Below, one piece after another: positions 9,060 through 19,590 of a DNA stretch of 26,247 nt; positions within the stretch are counted from its first letter, which is position 1, and each line of letters starts with the position of its first letter. This DNA is from Symsagittifera roscoffensis. Its lineage: Eukaryota; Xenacoelomorpha; Acoela; Convolutidae. The notes beneath the pieces are model-generated. The model saw only the letters and a program-made list of their open reading frames with translations. It was not told where the DNA came from and made no database searches. Position numbers and translations under genes: made by a program. The stretch spans positions 1 to 26,247 of the forward strand of contig NW_026970616.1 of the NCBI RefSeq assembly GCF_963678635.1, read 5' to 3'.

Positions 9060-10260
9060 CATACAAGAATCAGGCACAGACTTGATTGAAAAAATCACTG
9101 AAATACTAAATATCTACGAAAAACATCCAAATTTTAAAAGCAAACCATCCTTCAAAAAATAGTGTAATTTTTGCCGACGATACGGACACAGTATCTCTGA
9201 ATGTAGACAAAAACAACAAGACAATCAGAATAAACCTCAAAAGCACAAAGAACCAAATAAATTGTTCTATCAATACATGAAAAAAGACCAAAGTCTACCA
9301 TACAAAAATATATATATTAATAACAGTTCAGGAAAATCACTTCCGATCAACCCAAATTACACAAAGAATCAATCACCATATAACTCAGGTTATAGAGGTA
9401 GATCACCCGAACGAGGAACTACACGAAATTTCTCACAAAATAGATATAATCGATCGAATAGCCAAAATAACCAAAATAACTATTCACGATCAAATTCCAA
9501 TACAATAAAATTTGTTTCTGGATCCAGTTCCCATTCAAACCCAAGGAATAGACACTATTCCAATAATCAATCACGAAACTCATCATACAACAGAAATAGA
9601 AACTATTCACATAATAGAAATAGAAGTTATTCAAACAATCGAAATCAGAATTACCCGAACAATCGATCAAGAAATAATTCATATAATAGATCAAGATATC
9701 ACAGATCAAACGATAATTATCAAAACAGATCACAAAATAATTCGCAAAAACGAAACTCAAGTTACAATAATCGATACAGAAATTATTCCCAGTCAACACA
9801 CAGGAATAATAACCGTTACCCTGATTCTAAACATCGATACAGAAGTAGCACACCAAAACATCAAAGACACATTAATCAAGTGCAGACAAATGAAGAAAAA
9901 ACTTCAGACCCCCCAGGTATTGATGACACAGGAAGTAACGAAATACAACTAAATCATATAAATTGTGAATCGTCAGATACAGAAAGTGATACAGAAAATA
10001 CCATCTCAGTAAATATGATAACCGTCGAAAACGACTATGAACCTATCATATATGAACAACCTTTTACTTCACATATATATGAAAATCAATTGGAACTCCT
10101 TCACAATTACTATATTGAACCCATTGATAATACACAAACTACACAAGAAGTAAACGGAATTAACACGGTAATTAAACCCGATAAAAAAGACAAACACAAA
10201 ACATATTTATCAAAATATACAAAAAAAGAACAACCCACAGAAAAAATTTGGACAATTCCA
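9058..10260 (+). pseudogene. gag: Nucleocapsid: CCHC knuckle plus a long N/R/S/Y-rich tail
   Basis: A single zinc knuckle CNFCRRYGHSISEC (9163-9204, CX2CX4HX4C) identifies the nucleocapsid. A TAG at 9160-9162 sits directly before it in the same frame. After a short Lys/Gln-rich linker comes roughly 150 residues (about 9400-9860) made almost only of Asn, Arg, Ser and Tyr in repeated short blocks such as NNRSRNNSYNRSR. A charged, acidic spacer (about 9900-10190) follows before the protease. The R/S/N/Y stretch resembles RNA-binding, phase-separating tails. Its strong compositional repeat opens long spurious frames on both strands. It is unusual next to a single knuckle and may provide most RNA binding. 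Confidence 0.75.
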
Positions 10261-10899
10261 TTTCTCTTAAAAAGCACAAGAAACAAAGAATTTCAACCAC
10301 CAGATCTTGAAATTGATTTTTTAATTGATTCAGGAGCAGAATCAAATATAATTAATATTCCCACATGGAATGAAATCAAAACATTACATCCAAAATTAAC
10401 ACTTCTTGAAACCTCTAGTAAATTAGCAACAGCACAAGGATTAGCATTAGTAAATTATGGAAAAATCCAATTATTTCTTCTCCCCGCGAGAACAATGGAA
10501 CAAAACAAAATTTTAAACAAACCGTTTAAACAAATATCTCATATTACTGATATTAAGCACAATATCATTGGCATACCATTTATATCTAAATATATACCAA
10601 CAATCAACATCCTAAATAGTAAAATACAAATCAAAGATAAGTACACAAAAACAAAAAATACAGCCCTAACATTCTTCCAAAGATTAAACAAACAACCACC
10701 ATTCTTCTCAAAAGTTTACCCCATTTACAATCAACAACGGAAACACCTGAAACCACTATCAGAAAATATTTATAATTTTTCAATAAAACAAGTTTATCAG
10801 TATAACAAAAGTCAAAATAAACAACAACTTTTTATGTCAGACTTCGAATTTAAACCTATCCACAAATTTTTCAAAATTACGATATCATTCATAAAATAG
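10261..10899 (+). pseudogene. pro: Aspartic protease (retropepsin), in frame with the nucleocapsid
   Basis: The active-site motif LIDSGAESNIINIP lies at 10321-10362 (catalytic Asp codon 10327-10329, with DSG in place of the commoner DTG). The helix motif NIIGIPFISKYIP (near 10561) is the usual ILG-type motif of retropepsins, about 80 residues later. The enzyme would act as a dimer to cut Gag-Pro-Pol. It reads in one frame with the nucleocapsid, so a Gag-Pro fusion is likely. A TAG at 10897-10899 interrupts the spacer between protease and reverse transcriptase; the same frame is open again to 11325, so this stop is probably a mutation. Confidence 0.88.
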
Positions 10900-11325
10900 T
10901 CGAAAAACACGAATTCCGACATCATTTCATTACACGTGTATAATAATACACCATATCAAGTAACATTACCCTTAGGACTTTTAGGATATTGTGAAACAAA
11001 TGCTACAATTTCACCTATAAATGAAGTAGCTTACCGCGTTAATAATATACTCCAATTATTAGATATTTGCCAATCCACAATTCTTGACGAAGAATTATTC
11101 ATAAACAATATCATAAGTAATGAAAAAAGAAACACAGATTACTTCACAAAAACACCATATTTTAAACCAACATTCAATATAACAAAATACACAAAAGAAC
11201 AACAAAATTTTTTAACAATGTTTAATTTTGAACATTCACAAATCACACAAACCGAATTTGATAAATTAGCAAAACAACTGTTAAAAAATTCAACAGTGAA
11301 AAAATTCAAAAAATTCAAAATTTGA
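10900..11325 (+). pseudogene. Protease-to-RT connecting region of pol
   Basis: Same frame as the protease, after the TAG. It encodes about 140 residues of mixed composition with several predicted helices, ending in a Lys-rich stretch. No catalytic motif is expected here; in gypsy pol this segment leads into the fingers of reverse transcriptase. The frame closes at TGA 11323, where the sense moves to another frame within an A-run-rich stretch (11300-11322), a likely slippage or indel site. Confidence 0.6.
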
Positions 11326-12230
11326 CGTTGGAAAAATTAGTTCATTACTACACCTCCCGTTAAAACCCGACGCAGTTTTCAGAAAACAAAGAGCCAGTAA
11401 AGTACCAATTCACTTACATGACAAAGTAAACAGATTACTTGACATTTTAGAACAATACGAAATTATCTCACCAGTAAATAAGGAAGAACAACCAAAAGGT
11501 AACACTTTTATCAACCATGTTATCATTCTAGCAAAAGGTGAATCACTAAAAATAGTTTTAGACGCTAGATATCTCAACTCACTAATTGACGAATCAAAAT
11601 GCAATTGGCCTATTGAACCCATACAAGTTATCTTAACAAAGATAAACGGTAACTATTTCACAACCGCAGATATGAATAGTGCTTATAATCAAATGCCACT
11701 AGATGAACAATCACGACGTTTAACACTATTTGTTATTGGAAATCAACAATATGAATTCAATCGTTTATTCTATGGAATATCCCTAGGACCAGCAGCCTTT
11801 TCAGCTTTTATGAGTAAAATTTTTAGACCACTAATACTCAAGAAAAATGCAATCACATACTTAGATGATGTTTTTATGCAATCACAAACTAAAGAAGAAA
11901 TGTTCACAATTTTAGAACAGTATCATAAAATACTTCAAAACGAAAATCTGAAGGCAGCTCCCGATAAATCACACTTCTTTCTAACACGCGGTAAGTTTTT
12001 AGGACATAATATTGAACGAAACACTATCACTCCATTACAATCACGCATTGATGCTATTCAAAAACTTCAGCCACCAGCAAATAAAATGAAAATACAAGAA
12101 TTCTATGGAATGTTAAATTTCTTAAGTAAATATGTTTACAAAATGCAATTGTACTTAAGACCCTTCTATAATATCCTCAGACAACAAAATAATTTTGAAT
12201 GGACCACTGAACATCAAACACGATTTGAAG
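11305..12230 (+). pseudogene. pol: Reverse transcriptase, Ty3/gypsy type
   Basis: One continuous frame. The fingers region includes KGESLKIVLDARYLN (near 11536-11580). The palm has TTADMNSAYNQMPLD with the first catalytic Asp at 11669-11671, RLFYGISLGPAAFSAFM (near 11762), and the catalytic box YLDD at 11858-11869 (YxDD). The primer-grip-like FLGHNIE (near 11998) and the thumb follow. The order and spacing are those of gypsy RT. It copies genomic RNA into DNA from the tRNA primer. Catalytic Asp residues are all retained; the enzyme is disabled by the frame break at its N-terminal side and by the TGA downstream. Confidence 0.93.
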
Positions 12231-12784
12231 AAATTAAAAAACTTTTAACTGAACAAATTTCAAATACAATTCCAGATCCATATCAACCATTCTATGCAAT
12301 GTGCGATGCTTCAAATTTTGGCATCGGCGCAGCATTTCTACAATCCCATAGTGGAAGAAATAAAATGAACCTTACATGAGCAAATTCACGATTATTCACT
12401 CAAGCAGAGCTACGACTCTCAACTCTAATGAGAGAATGTACAGCTATAATTTATACACTTACAGAATATGAATTTTTGATACTTGGATCAAAACACCCAA
12501 CAGTTCTATTCCTAGATCACAAACCAAATATTTTTCTCTTTACACAAAAACCAAATCCAAATCATAGAGTTTATAGATTTCAACTAATTCTAATGAAATT
12601 TCTAAACTTACATATAGTTTGGACAGCAGGAAAAAACCTTGCGTTACCAGATACATTAAGTAGAAATACGCCACCTGAATTACTCACACGAAAAACTACA
12701 GTTGAAATACCACAAAATATTAAATTTTATCTCTCAAAAGATGAAACATCACCCCGACTAGAATGCAAATATGCAGTAAACTGA
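12231..12784 (+). pseudogene. pol: RNase H domain of pol, broken by one TGA
   Basis: Follows RT in frame. CDASNFGIGAAF (12302-12337) holds the first catalytic Asp. The Glu of MRECTAI (near 12430) and the Asp of LDHKP (near 12512-12526) match the second and third acidic positions, and the WTAGKNLALPDTLSR end (near 12621) supplies the usual final Asp. RNase H removes the RNA template during DNA synthesis. A TGA at 12377-12379 falls between the first and second motifs, where the family has a short loop; the frame is otherwise open until TGA 12782. A trailing Pro/Thr-rich connector ends the frame. Confidence 0.9.
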
Positions 12785-13516
12785 CATTGATCAATCACAG
12801 ATAAATAATCTACAACATTTCCCACTTTATTTAGATTGCCAAAATAATCGCTACGAAGTTGATTTACTAGGAACATCAATTTTCAAACCAATTCCATACT
12901 CACAATGGATAAGAACTAAAACTCAACAAAAGAGAATAAAACAACAATCGCATAAAAAAACCTTTTTCCATTAATCGAAAAAGAAAATTGAACCGATAAA
13001 ATAAATTTATCAGGACCGCAAACAAATGATTCAAAATACACAATAAATCAAGTTTTTGAACTGCATGACCCACTTGACACAATTCCCCTATCAAAACTAG
13101 AAATTGACAATATTTTTCTCCCCCCAACAGATAAAATTACACTTGGACTCTGAAAACAATTTCAAAATCTCGACCCAGTAATTAGACAATTAAAATCATG
13201 GCACAACTACAAAACTAAGCCCGTAAAAGCAGATACCACAATTTTAGGAAATAAAACACTCCTCCGATAATTCGGAAAATTTAATAACACAGCAATTAAT
13301 GAAAATACAGATCTTTTAGAATATAATTTAAATGATTCAAAAGTTCCCTGTCTTCCTTTAAGAATCATATTAATAGCTTTTAACATCTCACATACACAAA
13401 ATACTAAAGGACACTCCAGATCAGAGAAAACATACTCAAACTTTACACAAAATTTTTATTTCCCAAATGCACCAATTTGGATAAAAGTATTATGCAATGA
13501 TTGTATAATATGTCAA
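12783..13516 (+). pseudogene. pol: RNase H-integrase connector and integrase zinc-binding domain
   Basis: The sense continues after TGA 12782 in another frame to TAA 12972, then returns to the earlier frame from about 12962 with TGA at 12989, TGA at 13151 and TAA at 13268. Near 13390 the pattern HTQNTKGHSRSEKT, then about 30 residues later LCNDCIICQLNK, matches the HHCC zinc-binding domain of gypsy integrases. That domain helps multimerise integrase on LTR ends. The connector itself has no recognisable motif. Two of the three TGA codons stand where Trp would fit, but other stops do not follow that pattern. Confidence 0.75.
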
Positions 13517-14073
13517 TTGAACAAACCTTATCCAAATCAAAAACAAATAGCACAAAAACAAAATTTTAAAAGACAAAGTTTATATTTTAACCATCGCATT
13601 TCATTCGATACAAAAGGACCAATTTCACCATCCTCTGAAGGAAGCTCCTACATTATGGTCATTGTTGACGCATTTACACATTATGTAGCACTCAACCCAG
13701 TACCACATTGTAATGCTTATTATGCTTACACGACGCTTTATGAACATTGGATAGCTAACTTCGGACTACCCGAAACCTTAGTTACAGACAACGGTACAGA
13801 ATTCATAAATAATGAAATCATCACACTATGCACTTATATAACATCAAACATAAACCACGTACATCTCATGCACCTTGGACAAACGGTTTAGTCGAAGGTA
13901 TGAACCGTTCACTACAAGAATATCTCCAATGTATCATAAATGGAAATGATACAAAATACACAGAATGGTCAGCAGATGTAAATTTATTTCCCTTAGCATA
14001 CAATTCACAAATCACGACAACTTTAGGAATGTCACCATACGAAAAAAGCACAAGGTTATTGCTAACCAAATAA
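13517..14073 (+). pseudogene. pol: Integrase catalytic core (DDE)
   Basis: The first Asp is in SFDTKGPIS (13607-13609) and the second in LVTDNGTEF (13787-13789). The Glu is in NGLVEGMNR (13894-13896) in a different frame. The second Asp and the Glu codons start 107 bp apart, one base short of the 108 needed for the canonical D-35-E spacing. A net one-base loss in about 13805-13835 therefore explains the frame break. The RNase H-like fold continues to about 14060 (NSQITTTLGMSPYE). The enzyme inserts the element with a short target duplication, consistent with the 4-bp GGTG here. Confidence 0.9.
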
Positions 14074-14802
14074 AGACTCAATTTGTTATAACCTACCTTT
14101 ACACACACATGATGAAGATCATTTTCATCACCCACAACTTCTTAAATTAGCCTCCGGCACACACACCGAATGGATTTTAATAAGAGATAAAAAACACAAT
14201 GAAATTTACCAAAAAGTAACAAAGAAATTGTTACAAAGGCAAAATATTAACGACCAAATTAATTCACGCTTTACACCAGCCACAGATTTAAAAATTGGAA
14301 AATTTGTCTTAATACCTAACTTTAATACACAAAAAGGAATCTCTAAAAAATTACAACCCCTTCGAAAAGGACCATACCAAATAATTGCCAAACCCACTGA
14401 CGTAACGTATAATTTCACAGATTCAATTAAGAAGGAAATTGTTCAACATCGTAACAATCTATTGCCCTACTACCCAAAAGAATACGCGCTACGCGAATTA
14501 ACTCAACTATATTCTTTCACAGGTTTAAAAGTTATTCAAAATCATTCACATACAGAAAAAGAAATAGATGAACAACACAACGTTCATCATGAAAAACAAA
14601 ATCAAAAACAAACCACAACTCAAAACAATACAAAAACGCCAGACCCAAAATACCTCAAAAAGAAAGAAAAAATAGGAAAATGATAGAAAAAATTTTACCA
14701 CAAGAACAAGTAGAAAAATTAGAACAAAGAGAATCATCACGACTTAGAAATCAACCACGTAAAAACTACAAAAAATTCATCCCACAATCTAAAATATTTT
14801 AA
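14072..14802 (+). pseudogene. pol: Integrase C-terminal region with GPY/F module
   Basis: Continues integrase after another frame change near 14060-14072 and stays open to TGA 14681. LRKGPYQIIAK (near 14359) with the downstream HRNNLLPYYPKE (near 14447) is the GPY/F module found at the C-terminus of gypsy and some retroviral integrases, which helps multimerisation. A hydrophilic tail rich in Lys, Gln and Thr follows. From ATG 14680 a 40-codon frame to TAA 14800 encodes an SSRLRNQPRKNY-type basic end that resembles gypsy pol tails. It is either the true C-terminus after a frameshift or a small separate ORF overlapping the stop. Confidence 0.8.
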
Positions 14803-15191
14803 AAAGTTGAATTTCACAAACAACTTTAATTTTAAAATTAATAATCTTTGCACCTCTGGATCATTTTGAACTTTCATTTTTCAAAATAACATGCTGACAA
14901 ACACGCAACAATTCTAGTTCAGATTCAGCCAATAGGATTCGCTTAAATCCGTCACCTTCAATATCTCTAACACCAACCTATTAGCCGAAAGATATTAAAC
15001 TCCAGGCATATCTATAACTATAACTTTATAACCTCCAGGTCACAAGTAAGCAACTCGCTAAAACTTGACAACTAAAATAAATACCACCATAATATTACAA
15101 CCCTTCCCTATCTAATAACGCAAAGATCAACAATATTTTCCCAACTCAGACCTCCAAAAACCCTCAAACCAAAAATAACACACTAGCCTAA
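14803..15191 (+). other. Spacer after pol, no clear gene
   Basis: About 390 bp of A- and C-rich sequence with stops in all + frames. The last 80 bp are open in the frame that continues at 15192, interrupted by TAA 15189, so the next ORF may begin within it. No promoter or terminator signal stood out. Confidence 0.4.
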
Positions 15192-15422
15192 GGTAAAAAA
15201 GGACCATATTCATTTGGCCTAAAGTACAAATATCTCAAAAAAACCCAGATCACCCGACAAATAAAAATAAAGCAAAGAAGACCTTCCGAACACCATAAAA
15301 TTAGCCCCCAACAACTTTTCACAAAACTCAACCCACTTGTCAAAAAATCAATAGATAACTCGACCACACTCAAATCTCGCCTCAAACAACAAAAAATATT
15401 CGACAAAGAAATCATTTCTTAA
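15192..15422 (+). pseudogene. Accessory ORF fragment, basic, unknown
   Basis: Open for 76 codons between TAA 15189 and TAA 15420. It has no ATG of its own near the start. The predicted peptide is basic and hydrophilic (Lys, Gln, Arg) with a helix-prone end. The stop is followed directly and in frame by the ATG of the next hydrophobic ORF (TAAATG), so the two may once have been one basic-plus-membrane protein or may be linked by reinitiation. I recognise no family. Confidence 0.3.
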
Positions 15423-15575
15423 ATGCTCTTCTCTCGATCAGTCAATATCTTTAAAAATACAATTTTAAATCTTTTAATAAACTTTTTCATACTATTCAAA
15501 TTTTTGTTCATATTTCTATTTGATACTTTTGAAGCTTTTATAATCATTTTAATAATTTTTTGCATCACTTTTTAA
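15423..15575 (+). CDS. Small hydrophobic membrane ORF (50 aa), unknown
   Basis: ATG at 15423 directly after the TAA of the preceding frame. The 50-residue product is Phe/Ile/Leu-rich, with residues from about 13 onward hydrophobic enough for one long or two short membrane segments interrupted by an Asp-Thr-Phe-Glu turn. The base composition is T-rich, unlike the A-rich neighbours, so hydrophobicity may simply reflect composition. It could be a viroporin-like accessory protein or chance. Confidence 0.3.
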   Translation: MLFSRSVNIFKNTILNLLINFFILFKFLFIFLFDTFEAFIIILIIFCITF

Positions 15576-15662
15576 ATTTTTTACTCCCTATTTGAAATAT
15601 ATCTCCAACTTTCCCAAATCTTTGATCATATTCACAGGTACAATAATCCAAAGTCTATTTAA

Positions 15663-16451
15663 ATGATACAAACAATTTTTACTAGAACAGATATTTTTTT
15701 ACTATTCGTAATTTTCATCATATTTTTATCATCCTTAATATTGACAATGTGCAAATGTGTAAAAAAGGCAATAGTCACATTCGCCTTAGCAACAATCCTT
15801 TTAATTCTTTTCATTGAAGAATACTACAATAAACATAAATCTTCCCACTAGAAAAAATCAATCAGAACACTCTCAAAAATTGCTAACCAACAATCACAAA
15901 ATCAGACTTCACCGACACTATCCCAAAAAAACCCAACAATACCTCCAACTACCCAAAACCCCCAAACATCCACACGAATTTCTTTCCAAGATAATCCATA
16001 CATTTTTGAAGAACGACACGCTCGCTTATCCGAACCATTAGAACCAGTTCAGCGACAGGCACCCCTAAGTGAACCAACATATAACTTGTACCCCACATTA
16101 CCACAAGAATTAAGTAGAATAGGAAACATTGGTCAAAACCAAAATACAGTTGAAATAAATAGACAAATTATACATCCACGACGAAACAGAAGTTTTCAAA
16201 CCCCTAGAGTTCATTTTGATATACCCCAATCACCAACACCAACTACTTCGGTAAACCCAAATAGTACATTACCAGAAACTCCCCTTCTCCTTTCACAACG
16301 TAGCACCTCAATTATACCCTCAGATTACTTAGGTTCAACGCCAACATCTGAACAAATACGTGAAAATCCCTATAACCCCCCCCCCCCAATCCCACAACAC
16401 GACTACCATATTGGACAACACACTCATATACACAAGGTGAACCAAACTTAG
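15663..16451 (+). pseudogene. Accessory ORF: two membrane segments then a P/S/T-rich tail, one stop
   Basis: ATG at 15663. The first 62 codons encode two hydrophobic helices (about residues 11-28 and 36-52) around an MCKCVKK basic turn. A TAG at 15849 interrupts, after which the same frame runs on to TAG 16449. The second part is Pro/Ser/Thr/Asn-rich, likely disordered, with several proline clusters and a C12 tract at 16376-16387 encoding prolines. The topology (hairpin membrane anchor with a long proline-rich tail) is not that of a known env leader. The sense seems to pass into another frame near 16448. Function unknown. Confidence 0.45.
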
Positions 16452-17094
16452 TAAACGACCCAATAGATATTTCTACGGATACAACACTATCATCACTACC
16501 AGAAACATTATCACTACCGTCAACACCATCATTAAGTCAAATTTTATTGACGCTTTTCCCTTTAAATTTTCCAAATAACCTCGACGCTAGATATCGAGAA
16601 CAATCATCAACAAATATCCCTTTACGATTAGATTGGTACCACCCCCACCATTATTTGAACAAAATCAAGATAGTAACCGACTCTACAGATGGGCACTCAA
16701 TAGACTACAATATAGACAAGATATCTACGAAGATTTTCGTGAACACAATATTCAAATACTTCAACAAAATAGTCTCCAATTGAAATTCGAAATCACGATC
16801 AAACTTAATGATATTGTTCAACATCCCTACCCATTAAATCCACTAAATATAACAGCTCAATTGCTACCACCACCATTTATAACAACTGAAGTAATATATA
16901 AATACGATAGATATACCAAAAACACAATTGGTTACATCACATTTTATAACCCATACTCAGGATTATCATACAATCTATATTCTAAAAATATTAACATTTC
17001 AAGACATCTTTTTTCTAATATTTTCCGACCAGAACACAAATCCTTCTCCTCGCACAGGACCCCAGGATTTATTATTAACACACTACGATTGTGA
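16448..17094 (+). pseudogene. Accessory ORF continuation, globular domain, unknown
   Basis: After 16448 the coding sense runs in one frame to about 16640, then in the next frame from about 16620 to TGA 17092. This reads as the continuation of the preceding ORF across two frame changes. The distal part (about 16630-17090) is aromatic- and Ile-rich with alternating hydrophobics, as in a beta-rich domain, and carries several potential N-glycosylation sites. It ends within the stretch that also carries the strong splice acceptor for env. I recognise no family. It might be an N-terminal part of env or a separate protein. Confidence 0.4.
17044..17057 (+). promoter_or_regulatory. Strong 3' splice site before the env ectodomain
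   Basis: A pyrimidine-rich run TTCTCCTCGCACAG ends at 17057, directly before the first recognisable env residues. The env frame has no ATG nearby, so a spliced subgenomic RNA would supply the start, as in gypsy-type and retroviral env expression. Possible donors are GTAAGT at 5902 or 6018 in the leader. Confidence 0.45.
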
Positions 17095-19590
17095 AGAAAA
17101 CGAACAAAAAACACTTCAGAAATATGCCATAAATCAAGTATCACAATGCGAAACAGAACCACAAGCTATAGAAACTACAAATGTAACAGCGACACTGTAT
17201 TCAAAAGCCCGAGCAACAACAGTCGCAGGATATAAATTTACAGCAACATTTTCCGAAAAGAAAGTACATTGTTCACAAGTTTCAAACGGAATCAAAAAAC
17301 CGACTTGATCACGAATCATTCTATCAAAGTAATATAGAACGACTTCTACATCTAAATCCCGATGATTGTAAAAACGAACTACTCAGACTAAACATCACAA
17401 GAAATAAAAACACGGACAGAAAAATAGCAAAATTTCCAAGTCTTTGCCGATTCTGTACACCAAGCACAGCTTGAAAGATATCAAGGACATATAAAACTAG
17501 ACGAAAAATACCCATACAACGGCGCACACGGAAGATAAACTTATGACCTACACGATAAACACTGGATACCACACATTGGAATAAATGACCCCTCAAACTG
17601 CAAAGCAGACACAAAAAATAAAGGATATTAAGAAATAATGTTTTTCGATTGGAAATTACAACTCGAAAAAATACAACTCACACGCGATTTTTCAGACAAC
17701 ACAATGATCTATCAAGGAATTAGATTACCTTGTAAAAACGATCAAGGCTATTGTGACCCTACAACACGGACACAAGCAACAATTGTTTGGTTTCCCGAAG
17801 ATACATGCACAATGTTCCAAGTAGCAAAAATACACGCTCGAATGATAAAATTTCATGAAAAATATTTTATAGAAACAGTTCCATACGAACAAGTAAATCC
17901 ATCCTGAAAACAAAGTAATAATTTTAGAAATATTCATGATATAGAAAAATAAGTTAACACGTTTTCAAATATATCAAGAAACAGAAATTGCATGCAAATA
18001 CAGAAATCCACTATATAAAACACAATATTCTGAAATACTTGTCGAATACGAAAAAGGTTTCGACATGACCACTGGAAAAATAAAATTTGACCCTTATGCC
18101 ACAGGTCACCCTCTAAATGAAGGAACATCATACATACCAGTTAAATTTCAAAAAAGCACAGGTCAACCTGGTGGAAAACTAAAACCACATGACAGTAGAA
18201 GTACACGTTTACAAGAACTATCACTAATGAATAACACCTATTTCGGTAATATTCATTACGATATTCACTTAGATATGAAGTTAGACTACACAATTAGTCG
18301 AATTTTTCAAGAAATGTCACTCTCCGAATTAGAAACACTTCACCAATTATGCGAATTGGAAAGGACACAAATCCTAAAATCACTCGCACTAGCAGTACTA
18401 AAAATACCCTACGCAGGATACTTATTGTCAGGAAATAGATCAAATTTTCTAGAAAACGAAGGAAATATTTCATGGTTTTTTACTTGTACCAAAAAAGTAT
18501 CACCACTATATGTTTTTGAAGATAAACGTTGTTATAAAAGAATCCCTATATTCTATAAAAATAAAGTACTTTTTGTCAACACGTTTTCAAGACGAACATA
18601 TTTTTGGGATACCGCAGTCCCATGTGGATCAGAAAATAGCCACAATGTAGTACAATTGAATCCTGATGAAGTTAATTACTATCTCCTTACACCATACCCT
18701 ACGTTAATGCAATCACTCAAAAAATTTTCACCCGAAAGCATCAGAGCTATTGCTCGTAATCCAAATATTGATTTACAATCAATTGGAATCTATTCTAAAT
18801 CAGATATTCAGCATCATATTAGAACACAACAATTTCAAGAATTATTAACATAAATGGACACAATATAAAGACAGTCAATTGACCAGAATCTAAGAAAACT
18901 TGCCGAAACCGCAGAATTTGCAGATATTTATACACAAGATTATAGCGGATATTTTAAAGACATTAAAGACTACATATATTTAAACGGTGAAAAATACAGA
19001 CCACAGGATATTTCACCTATAAATATTTTCAGTTTTGTCACCCTAAAAAACGAAATTCTAACTTTTCTAGGATGGCCCTATTACATTTTAGAAAATCAAC
19101 TATCTTATACGCAATGTTTAACCTTATAGGATTTTTTTTCTCACTCTTAAAAGGAATCTATAACACATGCGCTATACACACACAAGTAAACAGACAAGCA
19201 AGTGTAGCACGCATACTGTTTGCAAGATTTTTTGGAATTTTTTCTACATCAATAAACAAAATACTTCTAGATGCACAATAAAAGAATATAACACGAAAAT
19301 ATCCACAAGACAACACTTACGGCGAAGAACACAATAATATAGAGATAACACCTACCGCACCACAGTTGCCACCCCTACCACAAAACCATTCATTATCATT
19401 AGTTCCCCAAAATTTCCGAAACCTAGCAATCACAAATAATCCAAATTCTAAACCAAATATACCACAAAGCCCCATCCAACATATAATGACACATCTTTCA
19501 CAAAATGATAATACATACGAACAAATTATAGAACAACCCCACACCACCACTTTTCAGTCTCAAAACAATCATTTTTTTAGCCCACGATGA
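17058..19590 (+). pseudogene. env: Envelope glycoprotein, chuvirus/rhabdovirus-G-like, heavily broken
   Basis: About 840 codons spread over several frames. The ectodomain start has a HYDCEEN block and regularly spaced cysteines to 17306. The sense then moves frame at about 17300, about 17437 (stops at TAA 17536 and TAA 17629), about 17900 (TAG 17942) and on to 18853. The best-preserved part (18065-18853) contains LSGNRSNFLENEGNISWFF, CYKRIPIFYKNKVLF and YYLLTP. From memory, these resemble the conserved C-terminal half of glycoproteins in chuviruses and related env-bearing invertebrate retroelements. After TAA 18851 and 18863 the frame resumes, then shifts near 19072 into a hydrophobic stem and anchor (to TAA 19279) and a Pro-rich cytoplasmic tail ending at TGA 19588. 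Envelope proteins mediate cell entry; this copy cannot make one. Confidence 0.7.

Noticed and set aside
9419-9952. Long minus-strand (9419-9799) and alternative plus-strand (9512-9952) frames
   Set aside because: They are by-products of the N/R/S/Y codon repeats in the real Gag frame.
11300-11330. Programmed frameshift between the pre-RT region and RT
   Set aside because: A-rich slippery-looking sequence is present, but many similar frame changes occur across the element without such sites, so random indels are more likely.
12377-13153. APOBEC-like G-to-A hypermutation
   Set aside because: Only a few TGA stops fit; most others (AAA/CAA/TAT to TAA or TAG types) do not, and the LTR differences run in several directions.
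12377-13270. Stop-codon reassignment or programmed readthrough (several TGA codons, some where Trp would fit)
   Set aside because: TAA and TAG interrupt other frames equally, TGG is used normally, and frameshifts accompany the stops, so ordinary decay explains them.
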